This document shows, piece after piece, positions 1 to 6,844 of a DNA stretch of 8,261 bases (position 1 is its first letter; each line of letters begins with the position of its first letter). The stretch comes from Deltaproteobacteria bacterium. Lineage in GTDB: Bacteria; Chloroflexota; Dehalococcoidia; Dehalococcoidales; BS750m-G39. The notes below the pieces were generated by a model. The model saw only the letters and a list, made by a program, of their open reading frames with translations, was not told the DNA's origin and made no database searches. The translations under genes and the position numbers were made by a program. The DNA lies in the NCBI GenBank assembly GCA_030606505.1, contig JAUWGI010000025.1:1-8261 (forward strand), in the 5' to 3' direction.

Positions 1-147
1 GCCGACCAGCTTAAACAGTCTATAGAGAGGCTGTCAAAGCTGGACGTAGAGTACCTGCTTCCCGGCCACATGGACATCGTCACCGGCGCTGACAACGTAA
101 AGCGCAACTTTGAGTTCATCAAGCAGCATGTTTTCGGCTATCTATAG
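1..147 (+). CDS. Metallo-beta-lactamase-fold hydrolase, C-terminal end only
   Basis: The first 147 bases read open in frame 1 and end at TAG (145-147), giving 48 residues; the gene begins before the window. The visible part contains LDVEYLLPGHMDIVTG, which fits the last metal-binding motif of the metallo-beta-lactamase fold (usually LLPGHG), followed by a helix-like tail ending FEFIKQHVFGYL, as in glyoxalase II-like hydrolases. The His of PGH would be a metal ligand. Substrate cannot be told from this fragment. The next gene starts only 8 bases after the stop, so it is probably the upstream member of the same operon. The family call rests on one motif and its position near the C-terminus. Confidence 0.7.
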   Translation, partial: ADQLKQSIERLSKLDVEYLLPGHMDIVTGADNVKRNFEFIKQHVFGYL

Positions 148-155
148 AGAGGCAA

Positions 156-1295
156 ATGATGCCAGACTCTTTTGAACTGGGACCAATCAGACCGCCCAGC
201 GAGGCCTACTCCCTGCTCATCCGGGTGACCAAAAACTGCCCCTGGAACCGCTGCCGGTTCTGCCATATCTACAAGGGACAGAGGTTCGAGCTTAGGCCAG
301 TGGCCGAGGTGAAACAGGATATACTGGCCGCCAAGACGATACAGGACGGGCTTAAATCAATGGCCTGGAAATCCGGCTACGGGGGCAGCCTGGAAGCGTT
401 TGCCGCCGCCGTCCTCAGTAACCCGCCCAGTGAAGCCTACGCCAATGTCGCCCTGTGGCTCTACCGGGGCGGCACCAGCGCCTTCCTCCAGGACGCCAAC
501 ACCCTGATTATGCGCACCCCCGACCTGGTCGAGGTAATAAAGTTCTTAAAGCAGACCCTGCCCAGCATCACCCAGGTGACCAGCTACGCCCGCTCCAAGA
601 CAGCGGCTAAAAAGAAGCCGGAGGAGCTGAAAGCGCTCCATAAAGCCGGGCTTTCCCGACTCCACATCGGGCTGGAATCCGGCTACGACCCCCTGCTGGA
701 ATACATGGATAAGGGGGTCACCGCCGCCGAGCACATCAAGGGTGGCAGGAATGTAGTGGCCTCGGGGATTTCGCTGTGTGAATACGTTGTGCTGGGACTG
801 GGGGGCAAGAAGATGTGGCGGGAACACGCCGTCGAGACGGCCAAAGTATTAAACCAGATAGACCCCGAGTTCATCCGGGTGAGAACCCTGACCGTCAAAG
901 AGGGGATGCCCCTCTACGAGGAAGTTCAGAACGGCAGCTTTGTCCGGGCCAGCGACGAGGAGATAGTCGAAGAGGAAAAACTGCTCATCGAAAACCTCGA
1001 CTGCGGCGCTTACTTCGTCAGCGACCACATCACCAACCTGCTCCAGGAAATCGAGGGCAAGCTGCCTGACGATAAGGAGAAAATGCTGGCGGCGATTAAC
1101 CGCTTCCAGTCCCTCTCACCCGAGGAGAGGCACAACTTCCGGGTGGGGCGAAGGACGGGGATATACAGCCAGCTGGACGATATGAAGGATGAGCAAAAGC
1201 ACACCCTGGTGGAGCGCGCCATAGAAAAGCTCAGCGACGATGGCCAAAAGGTCAGTGACGAGACGATATACTTCCTCATGGAGAGGTTTATATGA
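156..1295 (+). CDS. Radical SAM domain protein of unknown substrate
   Basis: A 379-residue protein of the radical SAM superfamily (B12-independent, Elp3/MiaB-like SAM core). The cluster-binding motif is near the N-terminus: C28, C33 and C36 in KNCPWNRCRFC, a CX4CX2C spacing instead of the usual CX3CX2C. Further core elements follow: an acidic patch near LQDANTLIM (111-119), SYARSKT at about 143-149, and IGLESG at 171-176, the glutamate region that normally contacts SAM. Residues 205-260 contain the later strands of the barrel. The last 120 residues are charged and helical, with no second cluster motif seen. Two ATG codons compete at 156 and 159; the purine-rich AGAGAGG at 146-152 lies 3 nt from the first and 6 nt from the second, so the protein may really begin at the second Met. 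The end overlaps the next gene by ATGA, so the two are probably translationally coupled. The reaction is not predictable from sequence. Confidence 0.9.
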   Translation: MMPDSFELGPIRPPSEAYSLLIRVTKNCPWNRCRFCHIYKGQRFELRPVAEVKQDILAAKTIQDGLKSMAWKSGYGGSLEAFAAAVLSNPPSEAYANVALWLYRGGTSAFLQDANTLIMRTPDLVEVIKFLKQTLPSITQVTSYARSKTAAKKKPEELKALHKAGLSRLHIGLESGYDPLLEYMDKGVTAAEHIKGGRNVVASGISLCEYVVLGLGGKKMWREHAVETAKVLNQIDPEFIRVRTLTVKEGMPLYEEVQNGSFVRASDEEIVEEEKLLIENLDCGAYFVSDHITNLLQEIEGKLPDDKEKMLAAINRFQSLSPEERHNFRVGRRTGIYSQLDDMKDEQKHTLVERAIEKLSDDGQKVSDETIYFLMERFI

Positions 1296-1768
1296 GCCTG
1301 GAGGAAGAAATCGGCGCTATTCTGAGGCAGAAGGGGCTGACGCTGGGGGTAGTCGAGTCAGCCACCGGCGGGCTGCTCTCCCACCGTATAACCAATATCG
1401 CCGGCAGCTCGGACTACTATAAAGGCTCGGTCACCGCCTACAGCAACCGGGTCAAGACCGGGGTGGTGGGGGTCAAAGAGGCCACCCTCAACCAGTACGG
1501 GGCGGTAAGCCCTGAAGTTGCCGAGGAGATGGCCCAGGGGGGTCGTAAAGTATTGGGCGCCGACATCTGCCTAGCCGATACCGGCATCGCCGGGCCAAGT
1601 GGAGCTTCTCCGGGAAAAGGGGTGGGGCTATTTTACCTCGGGCTATCGCACGGGGAGAGAACCTTCAGCCGGGAGCATAACTTCCAGGGGGACAGGGAGC
1701 AGAACAAGCAGAGCGCCGCCGAAGCGGCATTGGTTTGGCTGAAAGAATACCTGGCGGGGCTGGAATAG
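1292..1768 (+). CDS. CinA C-terminal domain / PncC-type nicotinamide-nucleotide amidohydrolase, stand-alone
   Basis: A 158-residue protein covering just the CinA C-terminal domain (COG1546), a fold that in characterised members deamidates nicotinamide mononucleotide to nicotinate mononucleotide for pyridine-nucleotide recycling. Recognisable blocks are ESATGGLLSHRIT (22-34), VTAYSNRVK (47-55), YGAVSPEVAEEMA (69-81) and GIAGPSG (98-104). The family block is normally ES-C-TGG; here Cys is replaced by Ala, while the Ser thought to be important remains. The usual GIAGPGGG loop reads GIAGPSGA. No N-terminal MoCF domain is present, so this is the short PncC-like form. The start ATG at 1292 overlaps the stop of the radical SAM gene (ATGA), with GAGAGG at 1281-1286 five bases upstream. 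Two terminator-bearing repeats follow. Family is secure; in vivo activity is an inference. Confidence 0.9.
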   Translation: MSLEEEIGAILRQKGLTLGVVESATGGLLSHRITNIAGSSDYYKGSVTAYSNRVKTGVVGVKEATLNQYGAVSPEVAEEMAQGGRKVLGADICLADTGIAGPSGASPGKGVGLFYLGLSHGERTFSREHNFQGDREQNKQSAAEAALVWLKEYLAGLE

Positions 1769-1775
1769 GTCTTTC

Positions 1776-1862
1776 TTCCCACCCTCCCACCCTACAGAGG
1801 CTTCACCTCTCTCACACTCTCTTATTTTTGGGGTTTTATAAGGGGCATTAAGCCCCTTTTTT
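1776..1862 (+). repeat. Repeat family copy A (G4-motif head, hairpin, terminator tail)
   Basis: This 87-bp unit begins TTCCCACCCTCCCACCCTAC. The C-tract head at 1778-1792 is GGGTGGGAGGGTGGG on the minus strand, a perfect quadruplex-type motif with one-base loops. A 5-bp hairpin follows, AGAGG (1796-1800) with CCTCT (1806-1810). After a pyrimidine-rich linker and a TTTTTGGGG block comes the terminator hairpin at 1840-1858. The same order of parts recurs in copy B, 170 bp downstream, and in part in copies C, D and E at the other end of the window. Confidence 0.85.
1840..1862 (+). terminator. Intrinsic terminator after cinA-like gene (first)
   Basis: Stem AAGGGGC (1840-1846) pairs perfectly with GCCCCTT (1852-1858) around the loop ATTAA, and six T residues run from 1857 to 1862. 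This is a standard rho-independent terminator in the plus direction, about 70 bases after the cinA-like stop. It forms the tail of repeat copy A. Confidence 0.85.
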
Positions 1863-1880
1863 AATATGGGCGGGGAGTTA

Positions 1881-1919
1881 AAATCCCCCTTAATCCCCCT
1901 TTACCAAAGGGGGAGATTA
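1881..1919. repeat. REP-like palindrome with short tandem repeat
   Basis: A 10-bp near-tandem repeat (AAATCCCCCT, TAATCCCCCT at 1881-1900) runs into a hairpin: CCCCCTTT (1895-1902) pairs with AAAGGGGG (1906-1913) around ACC, and TAAT/ATTA extends the stem past a two-base bulge. The sequence resembles REP-type intergenic palindromes I recall from several bacterial phyla. It is unrelated to the flanking A and B units and lies between them. Confidence 0.7.
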
Positions 1920-1945
1920 GCCCAGTTTTTAGAGTGCGTTTTACG

Positions 1946-2036
1946 TCCCACCCTCCCACCCTACAGAGGTGATACCTCTCTCTAACTCTCTTATTTTTTG
2001 GGGTGTTTAAGAGGGGGCTACGCCCCCTCTTTTTTT
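1946..2036 (+). repeat. Repeat family copy B (G4-motif head, hairpin, terminator tail)
   Basis: This 91-bp unit carries the same 15-base C-tract head as copy A (1947-1961), then the same CTACAGAGG. The short hairpin is AGAGGT (1965-1970) with ACCTCT (1974-1979), loop GAT. The linker CTCTCTTATTTTTTGGGG matches copy A closely, and the tail is a long G/C terminator stem. Bases 2000-2031 match the detached tail at 7855-7886 in 31 of 32 positions. Confidence 0.87.
2009..2036 (+). terminator. Intrinsic terminator (second, strong)
   Basis: Stem AAGAGGGGGC (2009-2018) pairs with GCCCCCTCTT (2022-2031) around TAC, and a run of seven T residues covers 2030-2036. It is the tail of repeat copy B and the second plus-strand terminator after the cinA-like gene. 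It should separate that operon from rph. Confidence 0.88.
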
Positions 2037-2045
2037 ATTTACTTT

Positions 2046-2071
2046 CCCCCTCTCCAAGAATGGAGAGGGGG
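2046..2071. repeat. REP-like hairpin, perfect 10-bp stem
   Basis: CCCCCTCTCC (2046-2055) pairs perfectly with GGAGAGGGGG (2062-2071) around AAGAAT. The following bases, GATACAGGGGGTGAGG, complete a pattern I recall from REP-type intergenic repeats. There is no T run on either side that would make it a good terminator. A fragment of the same type, CCCCCTCTCC, appears again at 7901-7910. Confidence 0.65.
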
Positions 2072-2096
2072 ATACAGGGGGTGAGGTTGATAACAA

Positions 2097-2125
2097 TTGC
2101 CAATACCGTCCATCTCTGCTATACT
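2097..2125 (+). promoter_or_regulatory. Sigma70-type promoter for rph
   Basis: TTGCCA (2097-2102) and TATACT (2120-2125) are separated by exactly 17 bases. Transcription would start near 2132, about 20 bases before the rph start codon. The ribosome binding site AGAGGAG (2141-2147) lies 5 nt before ATG. The promoter follows both terminators, so rph has its own transcript. Confidence 0.75.
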
Positions 2126-2152
2126 CTTGCATACTTCAAAAGAGGAGCTTAG

Positions 2153-2887
2153 ATGAAAAGAGTCGACGGGCGCGCCTGGGACGAACTGAGACCGCTAAAG
2201 ATAACCCCGGGCTACCAGAGCTTTGCCGAGGGTTCGGCCTTAATAGAGCTGGGCAAGACCAGAGTGCTGTGCTCGGTAAGCGTTGAAGAGAGGGTGCCGC
2301 CCTTCTTGAGGGGTGGAGGCACCGGCTGGATTACCGCTGAATACGGTATGCTGCCCCGCTCAACCGTCACCCGCTCCTCCCGCGAGGCAGCACTGGGCCG
2401 GGTGGCCGGCCGGAGCCAGGAAATCCAGCGCCTCATCGGGCGTTCCTTAAGAGCCATAACCGACTTGAGCGCCCTGGGGGAAAGAACCCTCATCATAGAT
2501 TGCGATGTACTGCAGGCCGACGGCGGCACCAGAACCGCCGCCATTACCGGCGCCTACGTCGCCCTGCGCCAGGGGCTGCAAACACTGGCCAACATGGGCA
2601 TAATAGCCTCTATCCCCCTGAAGAGCGCCGTGGCCGCCACCAGCGTGGGCATAGTGCACGACCGCCAGCTATTAGACCTGTGCTACGATGAAGACTGCAA
2701 CGCCGCCGTTGACTTTAACGTGGTGATGACCAGCCAGGGCGAGTTCGTTGAGGTGCAGGGCACCGCCGAAGGCAAACCCTTCGCCAGGGAGAATATCGAT
2801 TCACTGCTCTCGCTGGCCGAGAAGGGCATCCGGGAGCTGTTTCAAGCGCAGCAGGCCGTCCTTGAGGCCGCCGAACCGGGCAACTAG
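2153..2887 (+). CDS. rph: Ribonuclease PH (tRNA 3'-trimming phosphorolytic exoribonuclease)
   Basis: A 244-residue protein, near the usual 240 or so for the family. RNase PH removes nucleotides beyond the CCA end of tRNA precursors using phosphate, as a hexameric ring in the cytoplasm. It opens with [14 protein letters not shown], the typical N-terminus. [15 protein letters not shown] (86-100) holds the phosphate- and RNA-binding arginines; [18 protein letters not shown] (117-134) holds the GGTRT phosphate loop; D181 and D187 in the [15 protein letters not shown] region match the metal-binding aspartates; [10 protein letters not shown] (197-206) is the closing family block. Nothing essential appears missing. 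The start is well fixed by the AGAGGAG ribosome site and promoter. rdgB, a common partner, is not next to it. Its TAG stop shares CTAG with the stop of proA on the other strand. Confidence 0.97.
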   Translation: MKRVDGRAWDELRPLKITPGYQSFAEGSALIELGKTRVLCSVSVEERVPPFLRGGGTGWITAEYGMLPRSTVTRSSREAALGRVAGRSQEIQRLIGRSLRAITDLSALGERTLIIDCDVLQADGGTRTAAITGAYVALRQGLQTLANMGIIASIPLKSAVAATSVGIVHDRQLLDLCYDEDCNAAVDFNVVMTSQGEFVEVQGTAEGKPFARENIDSLLSLAEKGIRELFQAQQAVLEAAEPGN

Positions 2888-4158
2888 GGCCTCACTTGCC
2901 CGCTGCCGAAGATAATCCACTTGTAGCTGGTAAGCTCTTTTACCCCCAGCGGACCGCGAGCGTGGAACTTCTGCGTGCTGATGCCCACCTCAGCCCCCAG
3001 CCCGAACTGGCTGCCATCGGTAAAGCGGGTGCTGGCGTTGGCGTAGACGCAGGCGGCATCCACCTCGTTGAGGAAGCGCATGGCGGCGCTATAATCTTCA
3101 GTGATAATAGCCTCGGAGTGTCCCGAGCCATAGCGCTCAATGTGCTCCAGCGCCTCATCGAGGGAATCAACCACCTTGACCGCCGCCACCAGCGATAGAA
3201 ACTCCTTGCCCCAGTCCTCATCGGTGGCCGGCTTGAGCTTCAGAGAGGAATTTGATTTAAGGATAGCCATCGCCCGCTTATCGCAGTGCATCTCCACGCC
3301 GGCTTTAGCCAGCTCCGCCGCCGCCAGTGGCAGATATTTCCGGGCGATATCGGAGTGAACCAGTAGTGTATCCAGAGCGTTACAGACGGTGGGACGCTGC
3401 ACCTTGGCGTTAACAGCAATGGCCACCGCCTTATCTACATCGGCGCTCTTATCCACGTAGGTATGACATACACCAACACCGCCGGCTACCACCGGCATGG
3501 CGGCATCCTCTTTTATATGCTTGATAAGGCCGGCTCCACCCCGGGGGATTATCAGGTCAATATACTGGCGCAGTTTAAGCATCTCGTCGACCAGTGCCCG
3601 GTCGGTATTTTCAATAAACTGCACCGCCCCTTCGGGGACGCCGGCTTTTGATACCGCCTTCTGAACCACCTTGGCTAAGGCACTGTTGGAGTGAACCGCC
3701 TCCTTGCCACCCCTCAGGATAACGGCATTGCCCGACTTTAGGCAGAGGGCGGAGATGTCTACAGTTACATTGGGGCGGCTTTCGTAGATGGCGCCGATGA
3801 CACCCAAAGGCACCCGCTTCCGGCCCAGCTGCAGGCCGTTGGGCAGGGTGCGCATGTCGAAGACCTCGCCTACCGGGTCGGGTAAAGCCGCCACCGCCAG
3901 AACATCTTTGGCCATAGCCGCCAGGCGCTCCGGTGACAGCATCAGCCGGTCGAGCATGGCGGCGTTCATGCCCGAGGTATGCGCCTGGTGGTAGTCAGCC
4001 TGGTTGGCCGCCAGTATTTCCTCGCGCCTGGTTAAAAGGTCGGTTGCAATATTATGTAAAGCTTTATTCTTGACCCCGGCCGATAGGTAAGCCATTCGAC
4101 GGGAAGCCGCCTTGGCTGCCCTGCTCTTTTCTTCCAGCTCTTTAACTCCCGATTTCAT
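2884..4158 (-). CDS. proA: Glutamate-5-semialdehyde dehydrogenase (gamma-glutamyl phosphate reductase)
   Basis: A 424-residue protein, close to the roughly 417 of E. coli ProA. It reduces gamma-glutamyl phosphate with NADPH to glutamate 5-semialdehyde, the second step of proline synthesis, in the cytoplasm. Family marks include [16 protein letters not shown] (119-134), the [11 protein letters not shown] cofactor region (144-154), [12 protein letters not shown] (204-215), and the catalytic Cys259 in [14 protein letters not shown]. The C-terminal block [17 protein letters not shown] is also typical. The ATG at 4156-4158 is preceded by AGGAG (4166-4170) with a 7-nt spacer; that site lies inside the 3' end of the small upstream gene, so translation is probably coupled to it. 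It is the last gene of the proB operon. No intrinsic terminator is seen beyond its stop, which overlaps the end of rph. Confidence 0.97.
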   Translation of the reverse strand: MKSGVKELEEKSRAAKAASRRMAYLSAGVKNKALHNIATDLLTRREEILAANQADYHQAHTSGMNAAMLDRLMLSPERLAAMAKDVLAVAALPDPVGEVFDMRTLPNGLQLGRKRVPLGVIGAIYESRPNVTVDISALCLKSGNAVILRGGKEAVHSNSALAKVVQKAVSKAGVPEGAVQFIENTDRALVDEMLKLRQYIDLIIPRGGAGLIKHIKEDAAMPVVAGGVGVCHTYVDKSADVDKAVAIAVNAKVQRPTVCNALDTLLVHSDIARKYLPLAAAELAKAGVEMHCDKRAMAILKSNSSLKLKPATDEDWGKEFLSLVAAVKVVDSLDEALEHIERYGSGHSEAIITEDYSAAMRFLNEVDAACVYANASTRFTDGSQFGLGAEVGISTQKFHARGPLGVKELTSYKWIIFGSGQVRP

Positions 4159-4162
4159 TTTT

Positions 4163-4441
4163 TTACTCCTTCGGCTTGTCTAAATGACCAATCCCTTTGA
4201 AGGAATAGCGGTAGCGGGTGGGGGTGCCGGTGGCGGCCCGGCCAACCTCCTTGTGGATAGCGCACATGCCCTTGCGCCCGTCCTCCAGCTCAATAATATA
4301 CCTTACTTTATCACTAATGCGTCTGTACTCGGTAGAGACAAAATCGCCCCACCACCTGGTCGTCACCTCACCCACCAACCGGTAATCAATGCCAATTCCC
4401 GTCTGTTCATCGCCAATCGGGTAAAGTTTGCCTACACTCAA
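4163..4441 (-). CDS. Small protein of unknown function inside the proBA operon
   Basis: A 92-residue ORF that fills the gap between proB and proA almost exactly: its stop is 4 bases from the proA start and its start lies 14 bases after the proB stop. The only usable start in frame after the proB stop is TTG (4439-4441), preceded by AAGGCAGG with about 6 nt spacing. The sequence looks protein-like: a Tyr/Arg-rich, Trp-containing chain with alternating strands (TTRWWGDFVSTEYRR, KVRYIIELEDGRKG, TRYRYSFKGIG), which suggests a small beta-barrel, for example SH3- or OB-like. It has no membrane segment, signal peptide or cysteine metal motif; a single Cys is present. I do not recognise the family. 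The operon position suggests a link to proline synthesis or simple hitch-hiking; both are inference. Confidence 0.7.
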   Translation of the reverse strand: MSVGKLYPIGDEQTGIGIDYRLVGEVTTRWWGDFVSTEYRRISDKVRYIIELEDGRKGMCAIHKEVGRAATGTPTRYRYSFKGIGHLDKPKE

Positions 4442-4455
4442 TTTAAGCCTGCCTT

Positions 4456-5583
4456 CTAGAGCACTACCAGATTATTCCTATGAACTACCTCTGAGCCATA
4501 ATCGTAACCAAGAAGAGTGACAATCTTCCCGGAGTGCGCCCCTTTAATAACCTTGATGTCCGCCGAACTGTAGTTGGTAATGCCGCAGCCAAGGCGCGAC
4601 CCTTCCGGGTCATAGATATTGACGATAGCCCCCCGCTGAAACTCGCCGGCAAGGTCTTTGATGCCGGCGGCCAGCAGGCTCCGCTGCTGCTTCTTAAGCG
4701 CCCGAGCGGCGCCGGAATCCACCACCAGCTTGCCCTTGGTGGAAAGGCCGCTGAGCATCCAGCGCTTGCGGCTCTCCCGCTTGCTGCTGACGGGCAGAAA
4801 ACGGGTGCCCATAGGCTCGCCCCTGGCCAGCCTTAAGATAACATCTGGCTCCCGGCCATCGGCGATGACCACCGTCACTCCGAAGGAGGTGGCCAGCTTG
4901 GCCGCCGCTATTTTGGTAATCATGCCCCCTGTGCCCAGGCGGCTGGTGGTGGCCGCCGCCAGGCGCTCAACTTTTAAGTCTATCTTCTCCACCTGCGGGA
5001 TAAGCTGGGCCTCAGGGTGGCGGCGGGGGTCGGCGGTATAGAGCCCGGCGGTATCAGTCAGAATCATCAGCAGGTCGGCGTCAATCAGGTTGGCTACCAT
5101 CGCCGACAGGTTATCGTTATCGCCGAACACAGCCTCGTGAAGCTCGTCCACCGCCACCACGTCGTTTTCGTTAACCACGCAGATAACTTTCAGCTCCAGC
5201 AGGGCCAGCAGGGTGTTGCGGGCGTTGAGATAGCCTGCCCTGTCCAGCAGGTCAGCCCTGGCCAGCAGCGCCTGAGCCACGGTGATATCATAGCGGTCGA
5301 AAAGCCGCTCGTAGGTGCCCACCAGACGGTGCTGACCCACCGAAGCCAGCACCTGCTTGAAGGGGACGCCCTTAATCTGCTCGGTCAGGCCCAGCTTCTG
5401 CCTACCCGAGGCTATAGCCCCGGAGGAGACTATAACCAGCTCCAGCCCCTGAGTGTGCAGCTGCGCCAGCTGACCGGCCAGGCCTGACATTACGCGCTCG
5501 TTAAGACGCTGGCCACCGCCGGTAAGCAGGCCGGTGCCGAACTTAACCACTATCCGCCTATAAGCCACAGCCGATTTTCCCAT
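4456..5583 (-). CDS. proB: Glutamate 5-kinase with C-terminal PUA domain
   Basis: A 375-residue protein that phosphorylates glutamate to gamma-glutamyl phosphate, the first committed step of proline synthesis and normally the point of proline feedback inhibition. The amino-acid-kinase domain shows VVKFGTGLLTGG (12-23), VSSGAIASG (52-60), VNENDVV (137-143), FGDND (153-157), TDTAGLYTADPR (176-187) and GTGGM (217-221). A linker rich in Lys/Arg leads to a PUA domain over roughly the last 90 residues (VDSGAARALKKQQRSLLAAG onward), the full-length bacterial form. The start is taken at the ATG 5581-5583, because AAGGTGG (5589-5595) sits 5 nt upstream. A GTG at 5590-5592 would add three residues but lies within that ribosome site. 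It heads the operon with the small gene and proA. Confidence 0.96.
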   Translation of the reverse strand: MGKSAVAYRRIVVKFGTGLLTGGGQRLNERVMSGLAGQLAQLHTQGLELVIVSSGAIASGRQKLGLTEQIKGVPFKQVLASVGQHRLVGTYERLFDRYDITVAQALLARADLLDRAGYLNARNTLLALLELKVICVVNENDVVAVDELHEAVFGDNDNLSAMVANLIDADLLMILTDTAGLYTADPRRHPEAQLIPQVEKIDLKVERLAAATTSRLGTGGMITKIAAAKLATSFGVTVVIADGREPDVILRLARGEPMGTRFLPVSSKRESRKRWMLSGLSTKGKLVVDSGAARALKKQQRSLLAAGIKDLAGEFQRGAIVNIYDPEGSRLGCGITNYSSADIKVIKGAHSGKIVTLLGYDYGSEVVHRNNLVVL

Positions 5584-5609
5584 CACGCCCACCTTAAATA
5601 AACTGCTAC

Positions 5610-5638
5610 ATTATAGCAAGCGGGGGAAGGTTGGACAA
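5610..5638 (-). promoter_or_regulatory. Sigma70-type promoter for the proB operon
   Basis: On the minus strand, TTGTCC (5638-5633) and a consensus TATAAT (5615-5610) are separated by 17 bases. The transcript would begin near 5603, leaving a leader of about 20 bases before the proB ATG. The short leader leaves no room for a riboswitch or attenuator. The promoter lies in the 87-base gap after the glycosyltransferase gene, so proBA can be expressed independently of it. Confidence 0.8.
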
Positions 5639-5670
5639 GGCAAAGCGATAAAGAGACGGCTTTAAAAGCC

Positions 5671-6813
5671 CTACTCTATGGCCGATTCCTTGCTGTAGAG
5701 CCGGTTCTTCCAACGGACGCCAGCCCCGACTACCTGCCGCGAGCCGGCATAGAGGCCGGTCAGGATAAGGAAGGAGAAGCCGAGCGGGTGCAGAAAAGCG
5801 GAGACCACCGGCTCTTTGAAACGACTATCCACCAGCCAGCGCATGCCGAATATCACCACCACCTGGAAGACGATGATAGCCCCCCAGCCGGTGTATACCA
5901 CGAACAATTCATGCCACAGCCAGTAGAAGGGGGCCAGTAAGAAAAAGTAGCCGGCGGCAATCATCAAGGCCAGGAAGATTCGGGACAGCGCCGCCACCGA
6001 ATACATCCACTTGATAAAACCCTCACACATCGCCCCTACATCGTGGTACATACTGCAGGCAACCACCGGCGACAGGTCAATGGCGATATGACGACTGCCA
6101 CTGCGGTTTATCTCCACGCCCAGCCAGACATCCTCGATTATCCTCGATTTCACCGCCCGGTGCCCGCCAATCTTCCAGTAGTCCTCCCGGGGAAAGAGGA
6201 GGAACTGCCCGATAGCCAGCGAGGGCCTGGGCTTCTTGGAGCGGTGCAGCCACCAGATAGGCAGCCAGCTCATGATAACGAAGTAGAGCACCGGGATGGC
6301 TATCTTCTGGGGTAGGGAATTTGCCAGCTGGCGAGGGAAGCCGGAAAGCATACCGGTCTTGGACTCTATAGCTATGGGCAGCACACCGCGCAGCATATGG
6401 GGAGCGTGTATGGTATCAGCGTCAACGAACAGGAACCAGGAGCCCCTGGCCCTCTGGGCCAGCTGATAGCAGGCAAAGGGCTTGCCCGCCCAGTCTTCAG
6501 GGAGCGGCTCCGAGCGGAAGAGCCGGATGCGTTTATCCTCTGCGGCCATCCGCTCCACGATGGCAGCCGTATCATCCGAGGAGTGGTCATCGAGCACCAG
6601 AATCTCAAAATTGGGGTAGTCCTGCGCCTGCAGGGACTTGAGGCAGGTTTCTATATTAGCCTCCTCGTCCCGGGCCGGAACCATAACCGAGATTAGAGGT
6701 GCCGGCTCCGGCAGGCGGCTATCGGCGCGCGGCCTCCTCAAAGCGCGGAGATTTAAGAAAAGATTAAGCATGAAGAGAACCAGCCCGCCAGCTATTATTA
6801 AATGATACAGCAT
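5671..6813 (-). CDS. Membrane-bound family 2 glycosyltransferase, HpnB/CrtQ-like
   Basis: A 380-residue GT2 enzyme. An N-terminal membrane helix (about 2-22) is followed by the catalytic domain: VMVPARDEEANI (43-54), VLDDHSSDDT (73-82), the metal-binding DAD of FVDADT (129-134), and the acceptor-side acidic motif IIEDVW (225-230). A hydrophobic segment at 171-190 and three more at about 278-298, 308-326 and 338-355 make it an integral membrane protein. The LPEDWAGKPFACYQLAQ block (104-120) and the order of parts resemble hopanoid-associated HpnB and carotenoid-type CrtQ enzymes, so a lipid or polyprenoid acceptor is plausible but not shown. No hopanoid or carotenoid genes are visible nearby. 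It starts 31 bases after the plsY-like gene on the same strand; AGGGAG (6823-6828) is a likely ribosome site with a 9-nt spacer. Confidence 0.88.
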   Translation of the reverse strand: MLYHLIIAGGLVLFMLNLFLNLRALRRPRADSRLPEPAPLISVMVPARDEEANIETCLKSLQAQDYPNFEILVLDDHSSDDTAAIVERMAAEDKRIRLFRSEPLPEDWAGKPFACYQLAQRARGSWFLFVDADTIHAPHMLRGVLPIAIESKTGMLSGFPRQLANSLPQKIAIPVLYFVIMSWLPIWWLHRSKKPRPSLAIGQFLLFPREDYWKIGGHRAVKSRIIEDVWLGVEINRSGSRHIAIDLSPVVACSMYHDVGAMCEGFIKWMYSVAALSRIFLALMIAAGYFFLLAPFYWLWHELFVVYTGWGAIIVFQVVVIFGMRWLVDSRFKEPVVSAFLHPLGFSFLILTGLYAGSRQVVGAGVRWKNRLYSKESAIE

Positions 6814-6844
6814 ACTCTCCGTCTCCCTATGGCTAAAGCCGTTT

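Larger units (their letters stand above)
1769..2152. other. 384-bp intergenic region with repeats, terminators and the rph promoter
   Basis: No coding sequence is seen here. From left to right it holds repeat copy A with a terminator (1776-1862), a REP-like hairpin (1881-1919), repeat copy B with a second terminator (1946-2036), a second REP-like hairpin (2046-2071), then a promoter and ribosome binding site for rph (2097-2147). Each is listed separately. Confidence 0.85.

Noticed and set aside
1776..2036. CRISPR array made by the regular spacing of copies A and B
   Set aside because: There are only two units here, the similarity extends over about 90 bp including terminators, and no uniform spacers or cas genes are present.
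4184..4459. 91-codon plus-strand frame opposite the small proBA-operon gene
   Set aside because: The minus-strand frame has the tight operon spacing, provides the proA ribosome site and has a more protein-like composition.
5017..5487. 156-codon plus-strand open frame opposite proB
   Set aside because: It lies wholly inside a gene with clear glutamate kinase motifs; its His/Gln-rich translation is what antisense of such coding sequence gives.
5584..5592. GTG at 5590-5592 as the proB start
   Set aside because: It lies inside the AAGGTGG ribosome site that correctly serves the ATG at 5581-5583, and nothing purine-rich precedes it.
5658..5670. GGCTT/AAGCC inverted repeat just after the glycosyltransferase stop, considered as a terminator
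   Set aside because: The stem is five base pairs with a three-base loop, and no T run follows on the minus strand.
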